Of a stretch of DNA of 64,000 nucleotides, positions 45,226 to 54,087 are shown piece after piece; the first letter of the stretch is position 1, and each line of letters starts with the position of its first letter. Position numbers and translations under genes: made by a program. The notes under the pieces were generated by a model, which saw only the letters and a program-made list of their open reading frames with translations, searched no databases and was not told the DNA's origin. The stretch comes from an uncultured Sphingomonadales bacterium (GTDB lineage: Bacteria > Pseudomonadota > Alphaproteobacteria > Sphingomonadales > Sphingomonadaceae), in the NCBI GenBank assembly GCA_903839675.1, contig CAIMDB010000035.1:1-64000 (forward strand), in the 5' to 3' direction.

Positions 45226-45819
45226 CTAGCGGACGGTAACTTCCACCCGGCGGTTGATCGCGGAAGGCGTGTCATCAGACGTTTGTTCGCGCAGTTCCCG
45301 TTCCCCGCGTCCCGCAATGCGGACGATGGTTTTATCAAGGCCCTGCGAGAACAGGTAGGACGTGACCTCCGCTGCACGGCGCAGAGAGAATGCGTCGTTC
45401 ACCTCTTCCGACCCAACGGTATCCGTATGGCCTGTAATTTCGAGGTCGGCCCCGGCGCGCCTTTTAATCTCGGCGAAAATCTCCGCCATCAACGCCTGAG
45501 ACTCTTCGGTCGGCTCGATCGAGTTTTCCTTGAAATAGAGAACGAAGGTGCGCGGTGCAGCGGGCAATCCGGCCAGCAGATCAGCATATTTCGCATCGAA
45601 TGCCGCGCTGCCCATCACCTGGATAGAGGCCGAACCACCGGATACATTGGCGACAGCGCCTGCCTTATCAATAACCGCAAGTTCTGTGCCGGCCGCGTTC
45701 AGAACGGCGACACTTCCGGCATCGCCATCCTCTCTGGGGTCAATCGCGACTTGCGACATGGCGCATCCCGCCATCAGGAGCGGCGCGGCTAGCCAGCCAA
45801 GGGCGGTCCGGCGCATCAT
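45226..45819 (-). CDS. OmpA family lipoprotein
   Basis: A 197-residue envelope protein. The N-terminus is a lipoprotein signal with the lipobox LMAGC (Cys19), so it is probably anchored in the outer membrane. The C-terminal half (about 90-197) is an OmpA domain that grips peptidoglycan: FKENSIEPTEESQALMAEI, then ITGHTDTVGSEEVNDAFS with the conserved Asp, and RVEVTVR at the end. A beta-rich linker precedes it. It starts inside the stop region of the FecR-domain gene (four-base overlap), so the pair is co-translated. Confidence 0.9.
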   Translation of the reverse strand: MMRRTALGWLAAPLLMAGCAMSQVAIDPREDGDAGSVAVLNAAGTELAVIDKAGAVANVSGGSASIQVMGSAAFDAKYADLLAGLPAAPRTFVLYFKENSIEPTEESQALMAEIFAEIKRRAGADLEITGHTDTVGSEEVNDAFSLRRAAEVTSYLFSQGLDKTIVRIAGRGERELREQTSDDTPSAINRRVEVTVR

Positions 45820-46244
45820 TTCACGTTCAACACGACGCGCGCGCGCCGAATGACGTAAATATTCTTCGGTGTTTCGACGCGCATGGCCTGGGGGTCGTTG
45901 CGGGCGATCCGGCCCGAGATAATCGCGACGGCCCCTTTTTTGAGGAAGCTGACAAAGCGACCCTTTTGGGTGGTGTCGTTATAATCGAAGGATCGGAACG
46001 TCATCCGCGTGCCCGGCCCGGCCGAAAGGCGGGTATTGTCAATGAAGGTCGCGCCTGCCTTGCCGCGCGCGCCGATGATCAGCGTATCGCCGGTTTCAAT
46101 CACGAATCCCGGCTTCACTGACAACAGCTTGCCGTCTCTTTCAATCGACGCGGCCCCGCTCGCCAGCTTGATACGGCCAATGTCGGCCCAAGCAGGCTGT
46201 GCCAGCGCAATTGCCAAAACTGCCCCTGTTCCAATGACCCGCAC
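45816..46244 (-). CDS. Exported FecR-domain protein
   Basis: A 142-residue protein with a signal peptide (VRVIGTGAVLAIALAQPAWA) followed by a FecR domain: a GDTLIIGARGKAGATFID strand-turn region and GPGTRMTFRSF. FecR domains in such short periplasmic proteins often bind envelope partners. I chose GTG at 46244, preceded by GCAGGGGG, over ATG at 46271 or the longer frame. It overlaps the OmpA-like gene by four bases, suggesting that the two proteins form a periplasmic/outer-membrane pair. The partner is inferred. Confidence 0.78.
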   Translation of the reverse strand: MRVIGTGAVLAIALAQPAWADIGRIKLASGAASIERDGKLLSVKPGFVIETGDTLIIGARGKAGATFIDNTRLSAGPGTRMTFRSFDYNDTTQKGRFVSFLKKGAVAIISGRIARNDPQAMRVETPKNIYVIRRARVVLNVK

Positions 46245-46371
46245 GCAACCCCCTGCCCGATATGCATCCATCAGATGCGCCAATACAGCCAAATTGGCAA
46301 GAGTTCGATCCACAACCTTTGCGCATGACCCCCTTCCCCAAAGGGTGACTGTAGCCTATCAGTCTGGCGCC

Positions 46372-47043
46372 ATGTGGCAGCTCTATCAGTTCGCTCTCTG
46401 TCCGTTTTCTCGCAAGGTCCGCCTTCTCATGGGAGAAAAGGGCGTGGGCTATCAGCTTGTCCGCGAATATCCGTGGGAACGGCGCGATGAATTCGTGGAT
46501 CTTAACCCGACGAGCCAGACCCCCGTTCTGGTCGAATCGGACCGCGGACTGACGCTGATCCATTCCAACGCGATCTGCGAATATCTCGAAGAGACGGTGG
46601 ACCAGTCCCCGATGATTTCAGGGACCGCTCCTAACCGCGCTGAGATCCGGCGACTCACGGCCTGGTTCGACGAACAATATTACATGCAGGTCGTCGGACC
46701 GCTTCTTCATGAGCGCATGGAAAAGCGGCTCGTTCACCGCTCCGCGCCCGATGGCGGCGTGCTGCGGCAGGCGATGAAGAACGCCAACCAGCTGCTCGAC
46801 TATATTGACTGGCTGCTCGATCACCGCAACTGGCTCGCCGGTGCGAGCTTGAGCCTCGCTGATCTGGCGGGCGCGGCGCACATCTCGGTCGCGGATTATC
46901 TCGGCGGCATTGACTGGCGCGGCCATGAAGCGACCAAGCGCTGGTATTCAGGCCTCAAATCCCGACCCTCTTTCCGCCCGCTGCTGAGCGAACGGATGGA
47001 AGTCATCCCCCCGCCTGCGCATTACGATAAGGTCGACTTCTAA
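46372..47043 (+). CDS. Glutathione S-transferase family protein
   Basis: A 223-residue cytoplasmic protein with an N-terminal thioredoxin fold starting MWQLYQFALC, where Cys10 in CPFSRK is the usual active-site position, then the glutathione-binding cis-Pro and ESD-like block (TPVLVESDRGLTLIHSNAIC). The C-terminal helical domain ends with NWLAGASLSLADLAGAAHIS. It starts 127 bases from the divergent FecR gene, and the frame is open much further upstream, but ATG at 46372 matches the family. It converges on ubiG, overlapping its end by four bases. Substrate unknown. Confidence 0.9.
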   Translation: MWQLYQFALCPFSRKVRLLMGEKGVGYQLVREYPWERRDEFVDLNPTSQTPVLVESDRGLTLIHSNAICEYLEETVDQSPMISGTAPNRAEIRRLTAWFDEQYYMQVVGPLLHERMEKRLVHRSAPDGGVLRQAMKNANQLLDYIDWLLDHRNWLAGASLSLADLAGAAHISVADYLGGIDWRGHEATKRWYSGLKSRPSFRPLLSERMEVIPPPAHYDKVDF

Positions 47044-47771
47044 GGCTTTGCCACAGTGAAGATGTAGTTCAGCGCCAGATCGTCCGAAAGGTGCAGACCC
47101 GCGGTGGCCGAGAACGCAATGCCGCGCATCTCTCCGGCAACAAGTCCTGCATGGCTAAGCAGATCCTGCATTTCCTCCGGGGTGAGGAACTTGTCCCAAT
47201 CATGCGTGCCCTTGGGGATGGCGCCGAGGCCTTCGCCCAGCGTGATCATCGCGAGCTTTGATTTGGGCGTGCGGTTGGGCGTGGAGAGGATCATCAGCCC
47301 GCCCGGTGCCAATCGGCCACCCAGAGCCGCGAGGAAAGCGGCAGGATCACTGACATGCTCAATGACCTCCATTGACGTCACGAGATCGAATGTCCCTGTC
47401 ATGCCGCCCACGTCAGCGCAGCGATAATCGATCGTCAAACCGCCTTCCGCCGCGTGCGCCGAGGCGACGGCAATGCTTTCCGCTGCCGCATCGACGCCGG
47501 TCACTTTCGCGCCGAGGCGGGCGAGAGGCTCGCAGAGCAAACCCGCGCCACAACCCACGTCGAGTGCGGTCTTGCCCCCAAGCGGTCGGAAGGTTGCGCC
47601 ACCTTTGGACCAATGCGCGTCAATCGCCTCACGGATGAATTTAAGCCGCACCGGGTTCAGCTTGTGCAGCATCGCGGAGGAGCCCTTGGGGTTCCACCAG
47701 TCCGCAGCCAGCTTGCCGAAATGCGCGGCTTCCGCAGGGTCAATCGTGGTTGTGGTGCTTGCCTTTGCCAT
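47040..47771 (-). CDS. ubiG: Ubiquinone biosynthesis O-methyltransferase
   Basis: This SAM-dependent enzyme makes both O-methylations in ubiquinone synthesis. The protein is 243 residues; the family block HFGKLAADWWNPKGSSAMLH is at about 17-36, the SAM motif ALDVGCGAGLLCEPLARLGA at 69-88, and GGLMILSTPNRT near 165. No membrane segment is needed, since it binds the membrane peripherally. It diverges from lysC, with 67 bases between their starts. It overlaps the end of the glutathione-transferase gene by four bases. Confidence 0.96.
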   Translation of the reverse strand: MAKASTTTTIDPAEAAHFGKLAADWWNPKGSSAMLHKLNPVRLKFIREAIDAHWSKGGATFRPLGGKTALDVGCGAGLLCEPLARLGAKVTGVDAAAESIAVASAHAAEGGLTIDYRCADVGGMTGTFDLVTSMEVIEHVSDPAAFLAALGGRLAPGGLMILSTPNRTPKSKLAMITLGEGLGAIPKGTHDWDKFLTPEEMQDLLSHAGLVAGEMRGIAFSATAGLHLSDDLALNYIFTVAKP

Positions 47772-47838
47772 ACCCCTTCCCTAACAGGACGGCGCCTATT
47801 GGCCAAACCCGCATTTGCGACACAAAACAGGGAATTCG

Positions 47839-49095
47839 ATGGCCCGCATCGTAATGAAGTTCGGCGGCACGTCCATGGCGGGGACGGAACGCATCCGCAA
47901 CGTGGCCGCCCGCGTGAAGCACGAAGTGGACGCCGGCAATGAAGTCGCCGTGGTTGTTTCTGCCATGGCGGGCGAAACCGACCGTCTGATTAATTTCTGC
48001 CGCGAAGCAGCCCCGCTGCATGACCCCAAGGAATATGACGTTGTCGTCGCCGCCGGGGAGCAGATTACATCCGGCCTGCTGGCGATCACGCTGCAGGCGA
48101 TGGGCGTGAAGGCGCGCAGCTGGCTGGGCTGGCAATTGCCGATCCAAACGTCTGATGCTCATGCTTCTGCCCGCATCGAAGATATTGACACAAGGGGCCT
48201 GATCGCCGCGATGAGCGCGGGGGAAGTCGCTGTGATACCCGGCTTTCAGGGCGTCACAACAGATAACCGCATCACCACGCTTGGCCGGGGCGGGTCCGAC
48301 ACGTCCGCCGTCGCTGTCGCCGCTGCCGTCAAGGCAGACCGGTGTGACATCTACACCGATGTCGACGGCGTCTACACAACCGACCCGCGCATCGTGCCCA
48401 GGGCGCGTAAGCTCGCCAAGGTCACCTATGAAGAAATGCTCGAGCTGGCGAGCGTCGGGGCCAAAGTGCTCCAGACCCGCTCCGTCGGGCTCGCGATGAA
48501 GGAAAATGTGCGCGTGCAGGTGCTGTCATCCTTTGACGCACCGACAGACAATCCCATCACCGGCACGCTTATCGTCGGCGACGACGAAATCGGAGAAGAC
48601 GAAATGGAACGCCAACTGATCACGGGCATTGCCCACGACAAGAACGAAGCCAAGGTGACGCTCACCAGCGTGCCCGACCGGCCGGGCGCTGTGGCGAATA
48701 TCTTTGGCCCGCTGGCCGATGCCAACATCAACGTCGACATGATCATCCAGAATATCGCGCATGACAGCGGCTCCACCGACGTGACCTTTACTGTGCCAGG
48801 AGCCGAGCTGGCCCGCGCCATCGACACGCTGGAAAAAGGCAAGGATGTCATCGGTTTCTCAAACCTGATGCATGACACCAAGGTCGCCAAAATCTCCGTC
48901 GTTGGCGTCGGCATGCGCAGCCACGCCGGTGTCGCAGCCACGATGTTCAAGGCGCTGGCCCAGCGCGGTATCAACGTGCAGGCCATCTCGACCTCTGAGA
49001 TCAAAGTCTCCGTCCTCATCGACGAGGACGAAACGGAATTGGCGGTCCGTGTGCTGCATACGGCTTATGGCCTTGATGCCGAGGATGCGGCGTGA
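47839..49095 (+). CDS. lysC: Aspartate kinase
   Basis: The first enzyme of lysine, threonine and methionine synthesis; it phosphorylates aspartate. The 418-residue protein begins MARIVMKFGGTSMAGTERI, with the kinase domain to about 250 and two ACT domains (about 265-418) for feedback control by amino acids. ATG at 47839 matches the family; the longer frame is rejected. It overlaps the next gene by four bases, so the nitronate monooxygenase-like enzyme is co-translated although the two have no obvious pathway link. Confidence 0.97.
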   Translation: MARIVMKFGGTSMAGTERIRNVAARVKHEVDAGNEVAVVVSAMAGETDRLINFCREAAPLHDPKEYDVVVAAGEQITSGLLAITLQAMGVKARSWLGWQLPIQTSDAHASARIEDIDTRGLIAAMSAGEVAVIPGFQGVTTDNRITTLGRGGSDTSAVAVAAAVKADRCDIYTDVDGVYTTDPRIVPRARKLAKVTYEEMLELASVGAKVLQTRSVGLAMKENVRVQVLSSFDAPTDNPITGTLIVGDDEIGEDEMERQLITGIAHDKNEAKVTLTSVPDRPGAVANIFGPLADANINVDMIIQNIAHDSGSTDVTFTVPGAELARAIDTLEKGKDVIGFSNLMHDTKVAKISVVGVGMRSHAGVAATMFKALAQRGINVQAISTSEIKVSVLIDEDETELAVRVLHTAYGLDAEDAA

Positions 49096-50096
49096 GCCAG
49101 CTTCAGGCGCTAATGGCCCGCGGCACGGCCTTTCTGGGGTCGGACGTGGCCATCATGGCAGGCGCCATGAGCTGGATCAGCGAACGGCACCTTGTCTCTG
49201 CCATGTCCAATGCAGGCGGCTTTGGCGTGATTGCAGGCGGCGCGATGCCCCCGGCAATTCTCTCAGCTGAAATCGAGGCCACCAAGGCGATGACGGGCAA
49301 GCCCTTTGGCGTGAACCTCATCACCATGCACCCGCAACTGACCGACCTGATTGCCGTTTGCGCGCAGCACAAAGTCACCCATGTGGTGCTGGCTGGTGGA
49401 CTGCCGCCTGCAGGCGCGATTGATCAAATCAAGGCGTTTGGCGCCAAGGTCATCTGCTTTGCCCCTGCGTTGTCGCTGGCGAAAAAGCTCGTCCGCTCCG
49501 GCGTTGACGCGCTGGTGATTGAAGGCATGGAAGCTGGCGGCCATATCGGCCCTGTGTCCACCTCGGTCCTCGCGCAGGAAATCCTGCCTGAGATGGCGGA
49601 CGTTGTCCCCGTCTTTGTTGCAGGTGGTATCGGCCGGGGCGAAATGATGGCCGCTTATCTGAAGCAGGGGGCCGCCGGCGTGCAGATCGGCACGCGGCTT
49701 GTGTGCGCGACCGAATGCATCGCCCATCCTGCCTTTAAGAAAGCGTTCCTGCGCGGCAATGCGCGCGATGCCATCGCCAGCGTGCAGATTGACCCCCGCC
49801 TGCCGGTTATCCCTGTCCGCGCGCTCAAAAATGCGGGCACCGAAGAATTCACCCGCAAGCAGGTGGAAGTCGCGGCCATGCTGGATCGCGGCGAAGTCGA
49901 TATGGCGGCAGCGCAGCTGGAAATCGAACATTTCTGGGCGGGTGCCCTCCGCCGCGCCGTCATTGATGGTGACGTCGAGAACGGCTCGGTCATGGCCGGC
50001 CAATCGGTCGGTATGGTCAAAGCGGAAGAACCCGTCGCAGCCATTTTGGGCACGCTTGTCCGCGAGGCTGAAGAGGCACTGGCGGGAACCGCCTGA
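49092..50096 (+). CDS. NAD(P)H-dependent flavin oxidoreductase (nitronate monooxygenase-like)
   Basis: A 334-residue FMN-binding TIM-barrel enzyme of the nitronate monooxygenase/2-nitropropane dioxygenase family. GGFGVIAGGAM (about 38-48), the VIEGMEAGGHIG block near 145 and the phosphate-binding AGGIGRGEMMAAYLKQGAAG (about 178-197) are present. Such proteins oxidise nitronates or, in other branches, act as enoyl reductases; sequence alone does not separate these. It overlaps lysC by four bases. The following 140 bases include a weak hairpin (50102-50116) and the PEP-CTERM gene promoter. Confidence 0.85.
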   Translation: MSQLQALMARGTAFLGSDVAIMAGAMSWISERHLVSAMSNAGGFGVIAGGAMPPAILSAEIEATKAMTGKPFGVNLITMHPQLTDLIAVCAQHKVTHVVLAGGLPPAGAIDQIKAFGAKVICFAPALSLAKKLVRSGVDALVIEGMEAGGHIGPVSTSVLAQEILPEMADVVPVFVAGGIGRGEMMAAYLKQGAAGVQIGTRLVCATECIAHPAFKKAFLRGNARDAIASVQIDPRLPVIPVRALKNAGTEEFTRKQVEVAAMLDRGEVDMAAAQLEIEHFWAGALRRAVIDGDVENGSVMAGQSVGMVKAEEPVAAILGTLVREAEEALAGTA

Positions 50097-50238
50097 AAAC
50101 TGTCCCAATCAGGGACGCTCATTCAAACCGGACTGGTTGCGAATCGCCCCGTAAAGGCGTACCTTGCTCATATCGGTCAGGGTCGCACTAGGCGAAGTGT
50201 CTATGCCATGGCAGGACACGCACAGGGGCAATGAGTTT

Positions 50239-51009
50239 ATGCGTTTGAAATCCTTAGCGATCCTTTCGGCATCCGCGCTGGCGCTTGTGACAGCCCCTGC
50301 CGCGAACGCAGCGACATTCGTCTTTGATCTGGTCGGCAACTCCAGCTTGAGCGGCACATTTGGCAATGCGCGAACGTTCAGCGCGACCACAGCCGGAAAA
50401 ACGATCAACGTGCGCGCGACAGCTTGGAGCGCTCAGAGCAATATTGTTCGAAGCTCGTTCCTTGGGGCGTACAGCAATGGTTTGGGTGTCACCAACCGGG
50501 GCGAAGGCAATGGCGCGAACAACACTCACACCGTCGACAATGATGGCCGGACCGACTTCATTCTGTTCCAGTTCGACAAGCCGGTCGAGTTTCTGTCGGG
50601 TCGGTTCACGGCTTACAAGCTCTGTGACAGCTGCACCGCCGACACCGACGCCTCCATCGACTTTGGCACGACCGCAACGGCTTGGGGCTCGGGCCTTTCG
50701 CTCGACAATACGAATATTTCAGTCGTCAACGGGATTTTGAACGGCGCGGGTTACGAAGCGCTTGGCGGATCAACGTCTGGTATCCGCGATCTTCAGCCCG
50801 GTGCCGCTGGTCAGAAAGTCGGCAACATCTGGATGGTGGCCTCATCCTTCATCAATCAGGACGGCAAGAAAGACTCGTTCAAGTTTGACGACCTCGCCGT
50901 CTCCTATATCGATCCGCTGCCGGAACCGGGAAGCTGGGCGCTGATGCTGGGCGGTTTTGGCATGGTCGGTTTCGCGCTGCGCCGCCGCCGGACGCTCGCC
51001 ACCGCCTAA
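50239..51009 (+). CDS. PEPxxWA-CTERM sorting domain protein
   Basis: A 256-residue exported protein. A signal peptide (MRLKSLAILSASALALVTAP, cleaved near AANA-A) is followed by a beta-rich, Thr/Ser/Asn-rich body. The C-terminus is a sorting signal: LPEPGSWALMLGGF, a hydrophobic helix and RRRRTLATA. PEPxxWA is the sphingomonad form of the PEP-CTERM tag, which directs envelope attachment or secretion by an exosortase. No exosortase gene was found in the window. I chose ATG at 50239, with AGGGGC 13 bases away. It converges head-on with crtZ, two bases between stops. It is about 20 kb from the prsKRT module. Confidence 0.9.
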   Translation: MRLKSLAILSASALALVTAPAANAATFVFDLVGNSSLSGTFGNARTFSATTAGKTINVRATAWSAQSNIVRSSFLGAYSNGLGVTNRGEGNGANNTHTVDNDGRTDFILFQFDKPVEFLSGRFTAYKLCDSCTADTDASIDFGTTATAWGSGLSLDNTNISVVNGILNGAGYEALGGSTSGIRDLQPGAAGQKVGNIWMVASSFINQDGKKDSFKFDDLAVSYIDPLPEPGSWALMLGGFGMVGFALRRRRTLATA

Positions 51010-51010
51010 T

Positions 51011-51526
51011 TTACTCGCTGATGAGCTCCATGGTAGCAGGCGCGCGCACGCCTGCGCGACCTCCCTTTGCCAATTGCGCCTTCAGCACCTCAGGCTTCGG
51101 CGCCCAGAGGAAACCGAAACTGACGGTGCCGTCCTTCGTTTCCACCACATGATGTAACCGGTGCGCCTGCATGATTCGTTTCATGTACGTGCTCTTGGGC
51201 AGATACCGATGACCGATGCGCTTGTGCACGATCACGTCATGGAAGCCGAAATAGATCGCGCCATAGGCCGCGATGCCGCCACCAATCCAAGCATAGAACG
51301 CCCCGTGGCCAAGGCCGATGCCATACCAGAACAGCGAAATAGACGGCACAGCGAAGATCACAGCGTAAAGATCGTTTAACTCAAACGTGCCGGTGCGCGG
51401 CCGATGGTGGCTTTTATGCAGGAACCAGCCCGGCCCGTGCATCAGCCAGCGGTGGGCAACATAAGCGAAGCCCTCCATGAAGAGGACTGTCAGAATGAAC
51501 ACGCCGAGGCCGGACAAGATAGACAT
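51011..51526 (-). CDS. crtZ: Beta-carotene hydroxylase (CrtZ)
   Basis: A non-heme diiron membrane hydroxylase of 171 residues that adds the 3-hydroxyl groups of zeaxanthin and related xanthophylls. The four His clusters are all present: HRWLMH, HKSHH, HDVIVHKRIGH and HRLHH. About four hydrophobic segments fit the family. I chose ATG at 51526 over the longer frame, because family members begin at MSILSG-like sequence. It lies alone in the carotenoid sense: no crtB, crtI or crtY was seen in the window. The gene is 126 bases from a divergent small lipoprotein gene. Confidence 0.92.
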   Translation of the reverse strand: MSILSGLGVFILTVLFMEGFAYVAHRWLMHGPGWFLHKSHHRPRTGTFELNDLYAVIFAVPSISLFWYGIGLGHGAFYAWIGGGIAAYGAIYFGFHDVIVHKRIGHRYLPKSTYMKRIMQAHRLHHVVETKDGTVSFGFLWAPKPEVLKAQLAKGGRAGVRAPATMELISE

Positions 51527-51651
51527 AGATGCCCCTATAGCGTCGTTGATGTTTACGTCATCATTAAAGCTGCATCTGGCCACCAACAGGCCAGTGCAAA
51601 GGGACAGCAATCCGCACTGGCCTGCGAACATTACTCTGACTGGGGGCCGCT

Positions 51652-51966
51652 ATGCGCAACAAACTCGCCGTACTTTTGATCGCCGCATCAACGCTTTCGG
51701 CTTGCGCCACGCCGGAAGCGCGTTTGCGCAATGGGCTTCAGTCAGCAGGCCTTTCGCGCGACACATCCACCTGTATGGCAGACCGCATGATCGATAAGCT
51801 GTCACTCACGCAACTCAAGCGCCTGTCTGATCTCAGCAAGATCAGCGACAAGCGGATCGGCCAGATGCGTGTCGGCGAATTCTGGCGTCAGGTCCGCGCC
51901 CTGCGGGACCCCGAAATCCTTGCGATCACCACGCGGGCGGGCCTGAGCTGCGCGATCTCCGAATAA
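51652..51966 (+). CDS. Small lipoprotein of unknown function
   Basis: A 104-residue protein with a lipoprotein signal: the basic start MRNK, hydrophobic core and lipobox LSAC (Cys18), followed by a helical mature part with two further cysteines (CMADRM and LSCAIS). I do not recognise a named family. It starts divergently from crtZ and ends 86 bases before sucC. Small lipoproteins of this kind are common in sphingomonads, but the role is unknown. Confidence 0.75.
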   Translation: MRNKLAVLLIAASTLSACATPEARLRNGLQSAGLSRDTSTCMADRMIDKLSLTQLKRLSDLSKISDKRIGQMRVGEFWRQVRALRDPEILAITTRAGLSCAISE

Positions 51967-52021
51967 GCATATGTGATAGGCGCGTTACAGGCTTCCCATA
52001 GCCGCCCCGCTATGCTTTAGG

Positions 52022-52040
52022 CCCTGCAACTCTAGCAGGG
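52022..52040 (+). promoter_or_regulatory. Hairpin in the sucC leader overlapping the AGGG site
   Basis: CCCTGC (52022-52027) pairs with GCAGGG (52035-52040), six base pairs with a 7-base loop. AGGG in the second arm is the only ribosome-site-like sequence I see upstream of the sucC start, 12 bases away. The hairpin could weaken initiation if it forms. The stem is short, so a regulatory role is tentative. Confidence 0.35.
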
Positions 52041-52052
52041 ACTCGCGCGCAC

Positions 52053-53261
52053 ATGAATATTCACGAGTATCAAGCCAAGGAACTTCTGGCTAAGTTCGGC
52101 GTCGCCGTACCAAAGGGCATTGCTGCCATGTCGGTGGAAGAAGCTGTCGAGGCTGCCAAGCAGCTTCCAGGACCACTTTACGTCGTGAAGGCGCAGATCC
52201 ACGCCGGTGGCCGTGGTAAGGGCAAGTTTAAAGAACTCGGCCCAGACGCCAAGGGCGGTGTGCGCCTCGCCAAGTCGCTGGATGAAGTCCGCGCCCACGC
52301 AACGGACATGCTCGGCAATACGCTGGTGACGATCCAGACAGGTGACGCGGGCAAGCAGGTTCAGCGCCTTTACATCACTGATGGTGTCGATATCGGCAAA
52401 GAATTCTACCTTGCCCTCCTCGTTGACCGTGCCTCCAGCCGGATTGCGATTGTCGCGTCGACCGAAGGTGGCATGGACATCGAAACTGTCGCGCACGACA
52501 CGCCGGAAAAGATCACCACGATCACCATCGATCCAGCTACAGGCCTGATGCCGCATCATGGCCGTTCGGTCGCTAAGGCGCTCGGCCTTTCAGGTGATTT
52601 GGCCAAGCAGGCCCAGTCCGTCCTGAAGGGTCTTTACGACACCTTTGTCGCGACTGATGCGAGCCAGATCGAAATCAATCCGCTGGCGGTCTGCCCGACG
52701 GCGGACGGCGACAAGCTATTTGTCCTCGATGCGAAGGTCGGCTTCGATTCAAACGCGCTTTTCCGCCACAAGGATCTCGTTGAACTGCGCGATCTGACCG
52801 AGGAAGATCCGGCCGAAATCGAAGCATCCAAATATGACCTTGCGTACATCAAGCTCGATGGCAACATCGGCTGTATGGTCAATGGTGCCGGTCTTGCTAT
52901 GGCGACGATGGACATCATCAAGCTGAACGGGGAATTCCCCGCCAACTTCCTCGACGTCGGCGGCGGCGCCAATAAGGAGAAGGTGACAGCTGCGTTCAAA
53001 ATCATTCTGAAGGACCCAGCCGTAAAGGGCATCCTTGTGAACATCTTTGGTGGCATCATGAAGTGTGACATCATCGCCGATGGCATCGTCGCCGCCGCCA
53101 AGGAAGTGAACTTGTCCGTGCCGCTCGTTGTCCGCTTGGAAGGCACCAACGTGCAGCAGGGTAAGGATATTCTTGCAAACTCCGGTCTTCCCATCGTTCC
53201 TGCCAATGACCTTGGCGACGCGGCGAAGAAGATCGTAGCGGAAGTCCGCAACGCCGCTTGA
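52053..53261 (+). CDS. sucC: Succinyl-CoA synthetase beta subunit
   Basis: The ATP-grasp subunit of the TCA cycle enzyme that interconverts succinyl-CoA and succinate with nucleotide synthesis. The 402 residues begin [34 protein letters not shown] is the nucleotide-binding block, and the C-terminal [19 protein letters not shown] and [14 protein letters not shown] are typical. The alpha subunit SucD, normally directly downstream, is not next to it here; etfBA follow after 79 bases. A 19-base hairpin precedes the start. Otherwise the gene looks normal. Confidence 0.97.
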   Translation: MNIHEYQAKELLAKFGVAVPKGIAAMSVEEAVEAAKQLPGPLYVVKAQIHAGGRGKGKFKELGPDAKGGVRLAKSLDEVRAHATDMLGNTLVTIQTGDAGKQVQRLYITDGVDIGKEFYLALLVDRASSRIAIVASTEGGMDIETVAHDTPEKITTITIDPATGLMPHHGRSVAKALGLSGDLAKQAQSVLKGLYDTFVATDASQIEINPLAVCPTADGDKLFVLDAKVGFDSNALFRHKDLVELRDLTEEDPAEIEASKYDLAYIKLDGNIGCMVNGAGLAMATMDIIKLNGEFPANFLDVGGGANKEKVTAAFKIILKDPAVKGILVNIFGGIMKCDIIADGIVAAAKEVNLSVPLVVRLEGTNVQQGKDILANSGLPIVPANDLGDAAKKIVAEVRNAA

Positions 53262-53340
53262 GGCTTGCATTGCGCGGCCATTTTGTGCAGTGCGGCGGAC
53301 ATTGACGTAAACGTAAAGCGATTCATTGGAGAGAAGCGCC

Positions 53341-54087
53341 ATGAAGATCCTTGTGCCCGTGAAGCGGGTCATTGATTATAATGTGAAACCCCGCGTGAAG
53401 CCTGATGGCTCTGGCGTGGATTTGGCCAACGTGAAGATGTCGATGAACCCCTTCGACGAAATCGCGGTGGAAGAAGCCATTCGTTTGAAGGAAAAGGGCG
53501 TTGCGACGGAAATCGTCGCCGTCTCAATCGGACCGGACAAAGCGCAGGAAACGCTCCGTACCGCACTCGCCATGGGTGCGGATCGTGCGATCCTTATCGT
53601 TGCAGAAGACGTCGAACCACTCGGCGTCGCCAAGCTGCTCGCTAAGGTCATGGAAGAAGAAGCCCCCGGCCTCGTCATCCTTGGCAAGCAAGCTATTGAC
53701 GATGACAGCAACCAGACGGGCCAGATGCTCGCTGCGCTGACCGGCCGTCCGCAAGGCACCTTCGCCTCTAAGGTTGAAGTGTCCGGTGACAGCGTCAACG
53801 TGACGCGCGAAGTTGATGGTGGCCTTGAAACCGTCAGCCTGAAAACGCCTGCGATTGTGACCACTGACCTTCGTCTGAACGAGCCGCGCTATGCATCGCT
53901 GCCGAACATCATGAAGGCGAAGTCCAAGCCGCTCGCGCAGAAGACGCCCGCTGATTACGGTGTGGATGTCACACCGCGCCTGACGACATTGAAGGTTGCC
54001 GAGCCGCCTGTCCGTTCGGCCGGCATCAAGGTTGCCGATGTCGATGCGCTGGTTGCCAAGCTCAAGGAAATGGGAGTTGCCGCATGA
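53341..54087 (+). CDS. etfB: Electron transfer flavoprotein beta subunit
   Basis: The smaller subunit of the ETF heterodimer that carries electrons from acyl-CoA dehydrogenases to the quinone pool. It is 248 residues, starting [20 protein letters not shown], with [20 protein letters not shown] and [19 protein letters not shown] for AMP binding. ATG at 53341 follows GGAGAGAAG. It overlaps etfA by four bases (ATGA). Downstream is a terminator, so etfBA, possibly with sucC, form the unit. Confidence 0.96.
   Translation: MKILVPVKRVIDYNVKPRVKPDGSGVDLANVKMSMNPFDEIAVEEAIRLKEKGVATEIVAVSIGPDKAQETLRTALAMGADRAILIVAEDVEPLGVAKLLAKVMEEEAPGLVILGKQAIDDDSNQTGQMLAALTGRPQGTFASKVEVSGDSVNVTREVDGGLETVSLKTPAIVTTDLRLNEPRYASLPNIMKAKSKPLAQKTPADYGVDVTPRLTTLKVAEPPVRSAGIKVADVDALVAKLKEMGVAA

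Noticed and set aside
46009-46371. N-terminal extension of the glutathione-transferase frame.
   Set aside because: It is antisense to the FecR-domain gene; the thioredoxin fold starts at 46372.
50195-50219. GTGTC...GACAC dyad upstream of the PEP-CTERM gene, compared with the dyad at 30561.
   Set aside because: Only five-base arms match and the inner GCCATGGC palindrome is off-centre; no convincing shared operator.
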